Numbered from the stretch's first letter, positions 8,292-17,187 are shown. The stretch: DNA of 64,000 bases from Naasia sp. SYSU D00057 (GCF_017916505.1 NZ_JAFMSZ010000005.1:62001-126000); one strand, 5' to 3'. Notes: generated from the letters alone by a model not told the origin. Numbers and translations are program-made.

Positions 8292-9806
8292 ATGAAGCTC
8301 GAACTCCGCGGCATCACGAAGCGCTTCGGAGCGCTGACCGCGAACGACGCGATCAGCCTCACCGTGGAGCCGGGCGAGATCCATGCCCTTCTCGGCGAGA
8401 ACGGCGCGGGGAAGTCCACCCTGATGAACGTCCTCTACGGCCTCTACCAGGCCGACGAGGGGTCGATCCTGCTCGACGGCGTCGAGCAGCACTTCGCAGG
8501 ACCGGGCGACGCGATGCGTGCCGGGATCGGCATGGTGCACCAGCACTTCATGCTCATCCCGGTCTTCACGGTGGCCGAGAACGTCATGCTCGGGCACGAG
8601 CAGACGAAGGCCATCGGGCGCCTCGACCTCGCCGCCGCGCGGGCGCGAGTCCGAGAGATCTCCGACCGCTTCGGGTTCGACGTCGATCCCGATGCGCGTG
8701 TCGAGGACCTCCCCGTCGGCGTCCAGCAGCGGGTCGAGATCATCAAGGCCCTCTCCCGCGACGCGAAGGTGCTCGTCTTCGACGAGCCCACCGCCGTGCT
8801 CACGCCTCAGGAGACCGACGAGCTCATCGCGATCATGCGCCAGCTGAAGGCGGCCGGCACCTCGATCGTGTTCATCACCCACAAGCTGCGCGAGGTCCGC
8901 GCCGTCGCCGACCGCGTGACGGTCATCCGCCTCGGCAAGGTGGTGGGCGAGGCCGACCCGCAGTCCACGAACGCCGAGCTCGCCTCCCTCATGGTCGGCC
9001 GCTCCGTCGAGCTGACCGTGCAGAAGGAGCCGGCGAAGCCGGGCGATGAGGCCCTCGTCGTGCGGAACGTGTCGGTGCTCGATCCCAACGGCCAGAAGGT
9101 CGTCAACAACGTGAGCTTCGAGGTGCGCCGCGGCGAGATCCTCGCGATCGCCGGCGTGCAGGGCAACGGGCAGACCGAGATCACCGAGGCACTGCTCGGC
9201 CTGCAGCCGCACGTGAGCGGGGAGATCCTGCTGGACGGCAAGTCGCTGATCGGCCTCCCCGTGCGGAAGGTGCTCGACGCGGGCGTCGGCTTCGTGCCGG
9301 AGGACCGCACCGAGGACGGCCTGGTCGCCGAGTTCACGATTGCCGAGAACCTCATGCTCAACCGCAGCACCGGCGAGCCGTTCGTGAAGGGCGGCACTCT
9401 GCAGCTCGGCTACCTCAACGAGTTCGCAGAGCAGAAGCGCAAGGAGTTCGACATCCGCACGCAGAGCGTGCAGTCGCACGTCGGCCGGCTCTCCGGCGGC
9501 AACCAGCAGAAGGTGGTGCTCGCCCGCGAGCTGAGCCGGGACCTCCGCCTGTTCGTCGCCGCGCAGCCCACGCGCGGACTCGACGTCGGCTCGATCGAGT
9601 TCGTGCACACCCGGATCGTGCAGTCCCGCGACGCCGGCATCCCGGTCATCGTCGTGTCCACCGAGCTGGACGAGGTGGTGGCCCTCGCCGACCGGATCGC
9701 CGTCATGTACCGCGGCTCGATCGTCGGCATCGTTCCCGGGGACACCCCGCGCGACGTGCTCGGTCTCATGATGGCGGGCGAGAAGCCCACGGAGGTGGCG
9801 GCGTGA
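8292..9806 (+). CDS. Nucleoside ABC transporter ATP-binding protein
   Basis: Two fused ABC ATPase domains in 504 residues, as in the RbsA/NupA group that partners BMP lipoproteins. Domain 1 has a full Walker A (GENGAGKST, ~35-43), an atypical signature (LPVGVQQRVE) and Walker B (KVLVFDEPT). Domain 2 has the usual degenerate P-loop (GVQGNGQTE), a good LSGGNQQKVVLAREL signature and a Walker B ending in AAQPTRGLD rather than DEP, typical for this group. Start ATG 8292 rather than a TTG at 8283, from the -10 spacing. Its stop overlaps the first permease. Confidence 0.92.
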   Translation: MKLELRGITKRFGALTANDAISLTVEPGEIHALLGENGAGKSTLMNVLYGLYQADEGSILLDGVEQHFAGPGDAMRAGIGMVHQHFMLIPVFTVAENVMLGHEQTKAIGRLDLAAARARVREISDRFGFDVDPDARVEDLPVGVQQRVEIIKALSRDAKVLVFDEPTAVLTPQETDELIAIMRQLKAAGTSIVFITHKLREVRAVADRVTVIRLGKVVGEADPQSTNAELASLMVGRSVELTVQKEPAKPGDEALVVRNVSVLDPNGQKVVNNVSFEVRRGEILAIAGVQGNGQTEITEALLGLQPHVSGEILLDGKSLIGLPVRKVLDAGVGFVPEDRTEDGLVAEFTIAENLMLNRSTGEPFVKGGTLQLGYLNEFAEQKRKEFDIRTQSVQSHVGRLSGGNQQKVVLARELSRDLRLFVAAQPTRGLDVGSIEFVHTRIVQSRDAGIPVIVVSTELDEVVALADRIAVMYRGSIVGIVPGDTPRDVLGLMMAGEKPTEVAA

Positions 9807-11074
9807 CCGACCAGCAGATCCCGTCCCCGAGCCAGGCGGCGCCGATCGTCCCCGACGCTCCCGAGAAGGAGCCGGGGGAGAGCCGCTGGCACGCCTTCGT
9901 CCGTGAGGTGACTCAGGGCAGCGTGCTCATCTCGGTGCTCGCCGTGCTGCTGTCGATCATCGCGGGCGGCATCCTCATCGCCGCCACCGACGAGGACGTG
10001 CAGCGGGCCGCAGGCTACTTCTTCGCGCGGCCCCTCGACACGTTCCGCGCCATCTGGGACTCCGTCGCGGGCGCCTACTCGGCGCTGTTCCAGGGCGCCG
10101 TCTACAACTTCCGCCGTCCCGGCTTCGCGGCCGGCATCCGGCCCCTCACCGAGACGCTGACCTTCGCCACGCCGCTCATCGCCGCGGGACTCGGCGTCGC
10201 GCTCGCCTTCCGCGTCGGCCTGTTCAACATCGGAGGCCGCGGCCAGATGCTGATCGCGGCGGCGGCCGCGGGCTGGGTGGGCTTCGCGCTCGACCTGCCC
10301 TTCGGCATCCACCTGCTGGCCGCGGTGGTCGCGGGCATCATCGCCGGCGGCGTCTGGGGCGGCATCGCGGGTCTCCTCAAGGCTCGCACCGGCGCCCACG
10401 AGGTGATCACGACGATCATGCTCAACTTCATCGCGTTCTACCTCGTCTCGTTCCTGCTGCGGACGCCGGTGCTGCAGGCACCGGGCAGCAACAACCCGAA
10501 GACGCCGGCCATGAAGGAGACGGCCGTCTTCCCCGACCTCTTCGGCCCGGGCTACAACCTGCACGCCGGCTTCCTGTTCGTGATCGTGGCGACCGTCGTC
10601 GTCTGGTACCTGCTCAACCGGTCGAACGTCGGCTTCCAGTTCCGCGCCGTCGGGGAGAACCCGCACGCGGCGCGCGTGGCCGGCATCAACGTCCCGAGCG
10701 TCTACGTGTGGGCGATGGTCATCTCCGGCGCCCTCATCGGCCTCGCCGGCACCGCCCAGGCGCTCGGCACGATCAAGACCGGCTTCGGCTCGGGCATCGA
10801 CGCGGGCATCGGCTTCGACGCCATCACCGTCGCGCTCCTCGGCCGCTCCCGCCCGTGGGGCGTCTTCGCGGCCGGCATCCTCTTCGGCGCCTTCAAGGCC
10901 GGCGGCTTCTCGATGCAGGCCGCCGAGGGCGTCCCGGTCGACATCGTGCTCGTCGTGCAGTCGCTGATCGTGCTCTTCATCGCGGCCCCGCCGCTCGTGC
11001 GCACCATCTTCCGCCTGCGGACCCCGGGCGCTTCCCAGAGACCCTCACGACGGCGGAAGGCGGTGGCCCGATGA
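9803..11074 (+). CDS. Nucleoside ABC transporter permease 1
   Basis: Integral membrane permease (423 residues) of the BPD_transp_2 family, with about eight to ten hydrophobic spans after an N-terminal cytoplasmic stretch. The loop FRAVGENPHAARVAGINV is the family's conserved ATPase-coupling segment. GTG 9803 overlaps the ATPase stop (GTGA) and its own stop overlaps permease 2 (ATGA), so the transporter genes are translationally coupled. With permease 2 it should form the heterodimeric channel for nucleosides delivered by the BMP lipoproteins. Confidence 0.9.
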   Translation: MTDQQIPSPSQAAPIVPDAPEKEPGESRWHAFVREVTQGSVLISVLAVLLSIIAGGILIAATDEDVQRAAGYFFARPLDTFRAIWDSVAGAYSALFQGAVYNFRRPGFAAGIRPLTETLTFATPLIAAGLGVALAFRVGLFNIGGRGQMLIAAAAAGWVGFALDLPFGIHLLAAVVAGIIAGGVWGGIAGLLKARTGAHEVITTIMLNFIAFYLVSFLLRTPVLQAPGSNNPKTPAMKETAVFPDLFGPGYNLHAGFLFVIVATVVVWYLLNRSNVGFQFRAVGENPHAARVAGINVPSVYVWAMVISGALIGLAGTAQALGTIKTGFGSGIDAGIGFDAITVALLGRSRPWGVFAAGILFGAFKAGGFSMQAAEGVPVDIVLVVQSLIVLFIAAPPLVRTIFRLRTPGASQRPSRRRKAVAR

Positions 11075-12351
11075 CGGCCGTGGCTGCGACGCGGGCCCCC
11101 GAGCCCGCCCTCGAGCGCGAGGCGGTGCGCAGCTGGAAGGTGCCGATCGCCCTCGCGATCTTCACGCTCGTCGCGCTCGTCCTGTTCGTCGCGCTCGGCC
11201 GGGACGGCACCTCGACGTTCCGCCTCTCCACCGAGGCGGACGCGTTCCGCCTGCCCGACCTGGCACTGCCGACCCGCGCCGGCTGCATCGTGCTCACGGT
11301 GCTGATGGCGGCGATCACCGCCTACAGCGTGGTGCGCTCCCGCGCCGCTCGGAAGACGCCCCTGTGGCTGATCGCCCTCTTCGGCGTGCTGTTCGTGGTC
11401 GCGTTCCTCACCTGGGCCTCCGCGGGTGCCGCGGTGCCGGTGCCGGGTCTGCTCGTCGGCACCCTCGGCCTCAGCGTCCCGCTCATCTTCGGCGCCCTCG
11501 GCGGCGTGATCGGCGAGCGGGTGGGTGTGGTCAACGTCGCGATCGAGGGGCAGCTGCTCGCCGGCGCCTTCGCGTCGGCGGTGGTCGCCTCGGTGACCCG
11601 GCAGCCGCTCATCGGACTGATCGGCGCCATGGTCGCCGGGATGCTCGTGTCCTTCGTGCTCGCCGCGTTCGCGATCAAGTACCTCGTCGACCAGGTCATC
11701 GTCGGCGTCGTGCTCAACGTGCTGGTCACGGGCATCACGAGCTTCTTCTTCTCGAAGGTGCTCACGCCGAACGCGTCGGTGCTGAACTCGCCGCCCAAGT
11801 TCTCGCGCATCGAGATCCCGGTGCTCTCCGACATCCCGATCATCGGGCCGGCCCTGTTCCGGCAGACAATCATCGTCTACGTCATGTACGTGGCGGTCGC
11901 GCTCGTCTGGTTCTTCCTGTTCAAGACGCGCTGGGGCCTCCGCCTCCGCTCGGTCGGCGAGCACCCGCAGGCGGCGGACACGGTCGGCATCAACGTGGCC
12001 CGCACCCGGTTCTGGAACGTGTCCCTCGCCGGCGCCATCGCGGGCTTCGGCGGCGCGTACCTGACCCTCGGCGCGGTCGGCTCGTTCAACAAGGAGATGA
12101 CGGCGGGCGCCGGCTTCATCGCCCTCGCCGCCGTGATCTTCGGCCGCTGGGACCCGCTGCGCGCCACCCTCGCCGCGCTGCTGTTCGGCTTCGCCCAGAA
12201 CCTGCAGAACGTGCTGAGCATCATCGGCTCGCCCGTGCCGAGCGAGTTCATGCTGATGCTCCCGTACGTGGTGACGATCGTCGCCGTGGCCGGGCTCGTC
12301 GGGCAGTCCCGGGCCCCCGCCGCGAGCGGCAAGCCCTACATCAAGTCATGA
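11071..12351 (+). CDS. Nucleoside ABC transporter permease 2
   Basis: Second permease of the same transporter, 426 residues and about ten hydrophobic spans. It carries the matching coupling loop LRSVGEHPQAADTVGINV and the GERVGVVNVAIEGQLL block common to NupQ-type proteins. The ATG at 11071 is set by the ATGA overlap with permease 1, although the reading frame stays open further upstream. The stop overlaps the cytidine deaminase ATG by four bases, which ties import directly to nucleoside catabolism. Confidence 0.9.
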   Translation: MTAVAATRAPEPALEREAVRSWKVPIALAIFTLVALVLFVALGRDGTSTFRLSTEADAFRLPDLALPTRAGCIVLTVLMAAITAYSVVRSRAARKTPLWLIALFGVLFVVAFLTWASAGAAVPVPGLLVGTLGLSVPLIFGALGGVIGERVGVVNVAIEGQLLAGAFASAVVASVTRQPLIGLIGAMVAGMLVSFVLAAFAIKYLVDQVIVGVVLNVLVTGITSFFFSKVLTPNASVLNSPPKFSRIEIPVLSDIPIIGPALFRQTIIVYVMYVAVALVWFFLFKTRWGLRLRSVGEHPQAADTVGINVARTRFWNVSLAGAIAGFGGAYLTLGAVGSFNKEMTAGAGFIALAAVIFGRWDPLRATLAALLFGFAQNLQNVLSIIGSPVPSEFMLMLPYVVTIVAVAGLVGQSRAPAASGKPYIKS

Positions 12352-12794
12352 CGCCCGGCGTCGGAGGGAACGGGGGAGCGGTGGCGGACATCGACTGGGA
12401 CGGCCTGCGCGAGGTCGCGGTCGAGGCCATGCGGAAGGCCTACGTGCCGTACTCGAACTTCCCGGTCGGGGTCGCCGCGATCGTCGACGACGGTCGCGTG
12501 ATCAGCGGGTGCAACGTCGAGAACGCGTCCTACGGCGTGACCCTCTGCGCGGAGTGCACCCTGGTCTCCGGCCTCATCATGTCGGGCGGCGGCAAGCTGG
12601 TCGCCTTCACGTGCGTGGACGGGGACGGCGGCGCGCTCATGCCGTGCGGCCGCTGCCGCCAGCTGCTCTTCGAGCACTCGGCGGAGGGCATGCTCCTCGA
12701 GACCGTGAGCGGCATCAAGACGATCGACGAGGTGCTGCCCGACGCGTTCGGGCCCCGCACCCTCGCCGCGTACCGCGAGCACCACCAGGGCTGA
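12348..12794 (+). CDS. cdd: Cytidine deaminase
   Basis: Converts cytidine and deoxycytidine to uridine forms. The zinc site is intact: C67-A-E69 within NVENASYGVTLCAEC and C100-G-R-C103 in the PCGRC block, with E69 as the proton shuttle. At 148 residues it is the small homotetrameric type. ATG 12348 overlaps permease 2 (ATGA); an in-frame GTG at 12381 with GGAGCG just upstream would remove 11 poorly conserved residues. Placed at the end of the transporter operon, before a large hairpin. Confidence 0.93.
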   Translation: MTPGVGGNGGAVADIDWDGLREVAVEAMRKAYVPYSNFPVGVAAIVDDGRVISGCNVENASYGVTLCAECTLVSGLIMSGGGKLVAFTCVDGDGGALMPCGRCRQLLFEHSAEGMLLETVSGIKTIDEVLPDAFGPRTLAAYREHHQG

Positions 12795-12857
12795 GGGCTG
12801 GAGCCTGAGGGCGGAGGGCGCCTGCGGGCGCTCGCGGCTGTCGGCACGACCGCGGGC

Positions 12858-12944
12858 CTGTCCTTCAACAGGCAGAAATCCCGTCAACAGGCGGAATCGG
12901 GCCTTTCCCGCCTGTTGACGGCAGGAATGCCTGTTGAGGGACAG
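12858..12944. repeat. Nested intergenic hairpin, family B, copy 1
   Basis: Outer arms CTGTCCTTCAACAGGC (12858-12873) and GCCTGTTGAGGGACAG (12929-12944) pair with one mismatch. Inner arms CCGTCAACAGGCGG (12881-12894) and 12908-12921 pair perfectly over 14 bp. The CAACAGGC word is therefore present twice in each orientation. A close relative is at 21207-21289. It follows cdd and may end its transcript. Confidence 0.75.
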
Positions 12945-13000
12945 GACAGGGCTCGTCGGCGCGGTCGAGGAGACGCTCGCGGAGCCGTCCGCGGCGGGCG

Positions 13001-13006
13001 TACCGT
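13001..13006 (+). promoter_or_regulatory. -10 box TACCGT, leaderless start of DUF4232 lipoprotein
   Basis: TACCGT ends 6 nt before the ATG at 13013. This spacing supports a leaderless transcript and selects the ATG over the GTG at 13007. Confidence 0.5.
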
Positions 13007-13012
13007 GTGCCG

Positions 13013-13612
13013 ATGAACAGCGCCGTTCGCCTCGCCGCGCTCGCCTGCACCGCGGCCGTCCTGCTCACCGGCTGTGCCGGAAGCCCGTCCGGCGGTGGCA
13101 CGACACCGCCGCCCTCGTCGCCCTCCGCGTCGCCGTCGCCCACCCCGACCGCGACACCGACGCCCACCGGTTCCAGCGCAGCGGCCGAGCAGTGCGAGGA
13201 CGACGCGCTGTCGGTCTCGGTCACCGAGGGGGACGGAGCGGCCGGCAGCATCTACCGCCAGATCGTCTTCCTCAACACCGGGACGGTGGTCTGCTCCCTG
13301 CACGGGTCGCCGGGCGTTTCAGTGGTCGGACAGGGCGACGGCACCCAGCTGGGGGAGCCGGCCGAGGGCGGCGGCGAGGACGGCCCCTTCGTGCAGCTGC
13401 AGCCCGGCGGAACCGCCATCGCCCTCCTGCAGTCGACGAACATCGGGAACGACGGCGGCCCGCTCGCCGACGCCTGTCCCACCGCGCCTGCGGACGGCTG
13501 GCGGATCTATCCGCCGCACTCGTTCGAGGCCGAGTTCGTCCCGGCCGAGGGACTGACCGCGTGCACGGGAACGAGGCCGTGGATGAGGGTCGGCGTGGTG
13601 GAGGCGCCCTAG
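13013..13612 (+). CDS. DUF4232 lipoprotein
   Basis: A 199-residue secreted lipoprotein. The signal peptide ends in the lipobox LLTGC (C22), followed by a Ser/Thr/Pro-rich linker of about 35 residues and then a C-terminal domain with the DUF4232 pattern (a Cys near the start, GSIYRQIVFLNTG, VCSLHGSPGVS and a final Cys). Four Cys in the mature domain suggest two disulfides. Function of the family is unknown; it is common in actinobacterial envelopes. It has its own promoter and lies between two hairpins, so it is probably a separate unit. Confidence 0.75.
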   Translation: MNSAVRLAALACTAAVLLTGCAGSPSGGGTTPPPSSPSASPSPTPTATPTPTGSSAAAEQCEDDALSVSVTEGDGAAGSIYRQIVFLNTGTVVCSLHGSPGVSVVGQGDGTQLGEPAEGGGEDGPFVQLQPGGTAIALLQSTNIGNDGGPLADACPTAPADGWRIYPPHSFEAEFVPAEGLTACTGTRPWMRVGVVEAP

Positions 13613-13632
13613 CCGAGCGCCGGCCCCCAGCC

Positions 13633-13704
13633 GCCGAGTGCGCCCCGGAGCACCGAGCGCGCCCTGGGCACCGGGTGCTCTCGGTGCTCACGGGCGCGCT
13701 CGGC
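13633..13704. repeat. Intergenic hairpin between lipoprotein gene and deoA
   Basis: The left arm GCCGAGTGCGCCCC..GGAGCACCGAG pairs with the right arm CTCGGTGCTC..CGGGCGCGCTCGGC, with small bulges, around a loop of about 22 nt. It is unrelated in sequence to families A and B. It could end transcription from 13612. Confidence 0.55.
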
Positions 13705-13721
13705 GATGAGGTGCGGCGCGC

Positions 13722-13727
13722 TAGCGT
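13722..13727 (+). promoter_or_regulatory. -10 box TAGCGT, leaderless start of deoA
   Basis: TAGCGT is followed by 6 nt and then the GTG at 13734. No ribosome site could fit between them at normal spacing. Confidence 0.6.
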
Positions 13728-13733
13728 GGAGCG

Positions 13734-15017
13734 GTGACCGAAGCCTTCGACGCCGTCGACCTCATCCGTGCCAAGCGCGACAAGCGCGAGCTGTCCACCG
13801 CGGAGATCGACTGGCTGGTCGACGCGTTCACGCGCGGCTACGTCGCCGACGAGCAGATGTCGGCCTGGGCGATGGCCGTGCTGCTCAACGGCATGACCCG
13901 GCGCGAGATCCGCGACCTGACGCTCGCGATGATCGAGAGCGGCGAGCGGATGAGCTTCGACGGGCTCGGCAAGGCGACCGTCGACAAGCACTCCACCGGC
14001 GGCGTCGGTGACAAGATCACGCTGCCGCTCGCGCCCCTCGTCGCGGCTTTCGGGGTCGCCGTCCCGCAGCTGTCCGGGCGCGGCCTTGGCCACACCGGCG
14101 GCACCCTCGACAAGCTCGAGTCGGTTCCCGGATGGCGCGCCGACGTCACTCCGGAGGCGATGCGCGACCAGCTGCGCGACATCGGCGCGGTCATCTGCGC
14201 TGCCGGCGCCGGCCTCGCGCCCGCCGACAAGCGCCTCTACGCGCTCCGGGACACGACCGGCACGGTCGAGGCGATCCCGCTCATCGCGTCGTCGATCATG
14301 TCGAAGAAGATCGCGGAGGGCACCGGCGCGCTCGTGCTGGACGTGAAGTTCGGCGAGGGCGCCTTCATGCAGGACCCGGCGCTGGCCCGCGAGCTCGCCC
14401 GGACGATGGTCGACCTCGGCCGGGACGCCGGAGTCGCGACGAGCGCCCTGCTCACCGACATGTCCGTTCCGCTCGGCCTCACGATCGGCAACGCGCTCGA
14501 GGTGCGGGAGTCGGTCGAGGTGCTCGCGGGCGGCGGTCCCTCCGACGTCGTGGAGCTCACCGTGGCCCTCGCCCGCGAGATGCTCGCCGCCGTGGGACAG
14601 GCGGACGCGGACCCCGCCGCGGCCCTCGCCGACGGCCGGGCCATGGACGTGTGGCGCCGCATGATCGCCGCCCAGGGCGGCGACCCGGATGCCGAGCTGC
14701 CGACGGCCCGCGAGACGGAGGTCGTCGTCGCACCCCGCTCCGGCGTCCTCACCGAGCAGCACGCGCTGCCGTTCGGCATCGCCGCCTGGCGCCTCGGCGC
14801 CGGTCGCGCCCGGCAGCAGGACCCGGTGTCGCCCGGCGCCGGCATCGAGCTGCACGCGAAGCCCGGCGATGCGGTTAAGGAGGGGCAGCCCCTGTTCACG
14901 CTGCACGCCGACGAGGAGTCCCGCATCCCGCGCGCCCTGGAGGCGCTCGAGGGGGCCTGGACGATCGGCGACGAGGCGCCGGCGGCCCGCCCGCTCATCG
15001 TCGACCGCATCGCCTGA
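13734..15017 (+). CDS. deoA: Thymidine (pyrimidine nucleoside) phosphorylase
   Basis: Splits thymidine or deoxyuridine with phosphate to the base and deoxyribose 1-phosphate. The family signature SGRGLGHTGGTLDKLES is at residues 114-130 and the phosphate-binding KHSTGGVGDK block at ~85-94. Length 427 is normal for the DeoA/Pdp family, with the C-terminal pyrimidine-nucleoside phosphorylase domain. Start GTG 13734 from the -10 spacing. It continues the nucleoside-salvage theme after cdd but is transcribed separately. It could also accept uridine (Pdp); the sequence does not decide this. Confidence 0.92.
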   Translation: MTEAFDAVDLIRAKRDKRELSTAEIDWLVDAFTRGYVADEQMSAWAMAVLLNGMTRREIRDLTLAMIESGERMSFDGLGKATVDKHSTGGVGDKITLPLAPLVAAFGVAVPQLSGRGLGHTGGTLDKLESVPGWRADVTPEAMRDQLRDIGAVICAAGAGLAPADKRLYALRDTTGTVEAIPLIASSIMSKKIAEGTGALVLDVKFGEGAFMQDPALARELARTMVDLGRDAGVATSALLTDMSVPLGLTIGNALEVRESVEVLAGGGPSDVVELTVALAREMLAAVGQADADPAAALADGRAMDVWRRMIAAQGGDPDAELPTARETEVVVAPRSGVLTEQHALPFGIAAWRLGAGRARQQDPVSPGAGIELHAKPGDAVKEGQPLFTLHADEESRIPRALEALEGAWTIGDEAPAARPLIVDRIA

Positions 15018-15064
15018 CCGGCGCCCTGCAGGGACCCCGGCGCGGGGTCAGGCGGATGGTCGGG

Positions 15065-15152
15065 CGTGACGAATCAAGGAGATCCGCCGGGAACCCGGCC
15101 CGGATCCGCATGAACCGGTCTCACGAGGACCGGATCTCCTTGATTCGTCACG
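15065..15152. repeat. Intergenic hairpin with perfect 22-bp arms
   Basis: The arm at 15065-15086 (CGTGACGAATCAAGGAGATC, then CG) is the exact reverse complement of 15131-15152. The interior has a further weak pairing (CCGGTC/GACCGG). The inner word AGGAGATCCG is shared with the hairpins at 22872, 36158 and 52337. It follows deoA. Confidence 0.75.
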
Positions 15153-15241
15153 CCGCCCACCGCGTGCACGGCGTCGTCGTGGCCCGGGTCGCAGTCGAAG
15201 ACGATCCTGCGCGGCAGGCATCGACATGAGCGCCCGCTCGT

Positions 15242-15262
15242 ATATGCAATCCGGTTTCATAT
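15242..15262. promoter_or_regulatory. Probable IclR-type operator
   Basis: A 21-bp imperfect palindrome with half-sites ATATGCAA and TTTCATAT around a CCG centre; 8 of 10 base pairs match. It lies 18 nt upstream of the ATG of the SAH-hydrolase-like gene, in an AT-rich patch unlike its surroundings. The IclR regulator encoded at 16455 is the likely binder (inference). Confidence 0.55.
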
Positions 15263-15279
15263 GTGTGAGGATCGGCGGC

Positions 15280-16458
15280 ATGGACACCGATCTCGCCGCC
15301 TCGGGCGCCGCCCGCATCACCTGGATCCGCTCCCGCATGCCGCTCCTCGCGGAGATGCGCGCGCAGTTCGCCGAGGAGCGGCCCTTCGAGGGGCTCCGCA
15401 TCGGCATGTCGCTCCACGTGGAGCCCAAGACCGCCGTGCTGCTCGAGACGCTCGCCGCGGGCGGCGCCGAGGTGGTGGGCACGGGCAACCACGGCTCGAC
15501 GCAGGATGACGTGGTCGCCGCGCTCCGCGCGCAGGGGCTCACGATCTTCGGCACCCGCGACGACAGCCTCGACCAGCACCACGCCAACCTCGAGTCGGTC
15601 CTCGACTCCCGGCCGCAGATCCTGCTCGACAACGGTGCCGACCTCGCCGCCGGAGTGGTGCGCCGAGGCATCGCCGGGGACGTCCGCGGCGGCACCGAGG
15701 AGACCACCTCCGGCGCCTTCCGCCTCCGCGACGAGCTCGAAGGGCAGGTGCCGTTCCCGGTGCTCGTCATCAACGACAGCCCGCTGAAGGCGATCGGCGA
15801 GAACCTGCACGCCGTCGGCCAGTCCGCGGTGGAGAGCTTCCAGCGCATCACCAACCTGATGATCCCGGGCCGGCGGTTCGTCGTCGTCGGCTACGGCTGG
15901 TGCGGGCGCGGCGTCGCCCGCTACCTGCGCGCCCTCGGCGGCCAGGTGGCCGTCGCCGAGGTGGACGAGATCAAGGCGTTCGAGGCGGCGCTCGACGGCT
16001 ACCTCGTCGACGACCTCGCGAACCTCCTGCCCGACGCCCAGGCGGTCATCACGGCGACGGGCCATCCGAACGTCCTGCCTGCGGCCCTGCTGCCGCTGCT
16101 GCCCTCCGGAACCGTGCTCGGCAACATCGGCCACTTCCCGTTCGAGATCGACACCGCGGCGCTCGCGGGCCAGGCCGTGTCCCGGCAGCCGCTCGACGAG
16201 GCGCTCGAGGTCTACACGATGGCGGACGGCCGCGAGATCGTCCTCATCGCCGAGGGCCGGATGTTCAACCTCGCGGGCCGCGCGCCGAAGGGCAACTCGA
16301 TCGCCTCGATGGACCTCGGCTTCACGCTGCAGGTGCGCTCCCTGGAGCGCGTCGCGGTCGCTCCGGCCACCCTGCAGGCGGGCGCCCAGCCGATCCCGGA
16401 CGACATCAACCGGTCGATCGCCCGTCGCATGGTCGAGGTCATGCGGACCGGGTCGTGA
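15280..16458 (+). CDS. S-adenosylhomocysteine hydrolase homologue, probable S-inosylhomocysteine hydrolase
   Basis: A 392-residue member of the SAH hydrolase family, short like archaeal and Thermotoga forms. The NAD fold (VVVGYGWCGRG), the EETTSG and NDSPLK blocks and the GHFPFEID catalytic-His block are present. Residues 46-50 read HVEPK (HxExK) where adenine-specific enzymes have HxTxE/Q. The later GHPSFVMSNSF adenine-contact block is also changed (GNSIASMDLGF). As I recall, HxExK marks S-inosylhomocysteine hydrolases. The C-terminal Lys/Tyr tail of bacterial SAHH is absent. ATG 15280 gives the conserved N-terminus; an in-frame ATG at 15226 would run across the operator. Overlaps the IclR gene. 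Catalytic activity is inferred. Confidence 0.75.
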   Translation: MDTDLAASGAARITWIRSRMPLLAEMRAQFAEERPFEGLRIGMSLHVEPKTAVLLETLAAGGAEVVGTGNHGSTQDDVVAALRAQGLTIFGTRDDSLDQHHANLESVLDSRPQILLDNGADLAAGVVRRGIAGDVRGGTEETTSGAFRLRDELEGQVPFPVLVINDSPLKAIGENLHAVGQSAVESFQRITNLMIPGRRFVVVGYGWCGRGVARYLRALGGQVAVAEVDEIKAFEAALDGYLVDDLANLLPDAQAVITATGHPNVLPAALLPLLPSGTVLGNIGHFPFEIDTAALAGQAVSRQPLDEALEVYTMADGREIVLIAEGRMFNLAGRAPKGNSIASMDLGFTLQVRSLERVAVAPATLQAGAQPIPDDINRSIARRMVEVMRTGS

Positions 16459-17177
16459 GCGACCCGGACGCCGGCCCCGGCTATGCGGCGCCGGCGCTCG
16501 AGAAGGGCCTCGACATCCTCGAGCTGCTCGCGGACGCCGCCGGTCCGCTGACTCAGCGGGAGATCGCGGCCGCCCTCGACCGCAGCGTGGGTCAGCTGTT
16601 CCGCGTGCTGCTCACCCTCGAGCGGCGCGGTTTCGCGGTCCGCACCGAGGAGGGCGGCTACCTGCTGTCCGACCGCCTGTTCGAGCTCGCGCACCGGCAG
16701 GAGCCGCGTCGCGGCCTTCTCGCCGCCGCCGCGGCGCCCATGCGGAGGCTGGCTGAGGAGATCGGGCAGTCCTGCAACCTCGGCGTGCCCGAGGGCGATG
16801 TGGTGCGCGTCGTGGCGCAGGCGGAGAGCCCGACCCCGTTCGGGTTCTCGGTACGCGTGGGCGCCGCCTTCCCGCTGGCCGACAGCGTCACCGGCGCGGT
16901 GCTGCGCGCATTCGGCGGGGACGCGGCGGACGACCCTTCCGCGGCCGAGCTGCAGCGGCTCGGGCACGGCGAGCGGGCCGACAGCCTGCACTCCGGCGTC
17001 ACCGACGTCGTCTACCCGGTGCTGGGTGCGGACGGCCGGGCGGTCGCCGCGCTCACCGTGCCGTACGTGTCGACGTCGTACAGCGCGGTCGGGCTGGAGG
17101 CCGTCCGCGCCGCGGTCGCGCGGGCGGCGGAGGAGATCGGCGCGACACTCGGGCGGCGGGCGGAGCCGCGCGGCTAG
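16455..17177 (+). CDS. IclR-family transcriptional regulator
   Basis: 240 residues. The N-terminal winged helix (~13-70; PLTQREIAAALDRSVGQLFR, then VLLTLERRGF) is followed by the IclR effector domain (SCNLGVPEGDVVRVV; YPVLGADGRAVAALTVP). GTG 16455 overlaps the stop of the hydrolase gene (GTGA), so the two are co-translated. It probably controls this operon through the palindrome at 15242-15262. The effector may be a nucleoside or homocysteine-related compound (inference). Its TAG stop forms the first bases of the -10 box of the next gene. Confidence 0.85.
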   Translation: MSDPDAGPGYAAPALEKGLDILELLADAAGPLTQREIAAALDRSVGQLFRVLLTLERRGFAVRTEEGGYLLSDRLFELAHRQEPRRGLLAAAAAPMRRLAEEIGQSCNLGVPEGDVVRVVAQAESPTPFGFSVRVGAAFPLADSVTGAVLRAFGGDAADDPSAAELQRLGHGERADSLHSGVTDVVYPVLGADGRAVAALTVPYVSTSYSAVGLEAVRAAVARAAEEIGATLGRRAEPRG

Positions 17178-17180
17178 ATT
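17175..17180 (+). promoter_or_regulatory. -10 box TAGATT, leaderless start of ada
   Basis: TAGATT overlaps the preceding stop codon and ends 7 nt before ATG 17188. A GGAGGG follows but is only 1 nt from the ATG, too close to act as a ribosome site. Confidence 0.6.
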
Positions 17181-17187
17181 GGAGGGC

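Noticed and set aside
15226-15279. Upstream ATG at 15226 as start of the SAHH-like gene
   Set aside because: It would put the operator palindrome and likely promoter inside the coding sequence and add 18 residues without family similarity.
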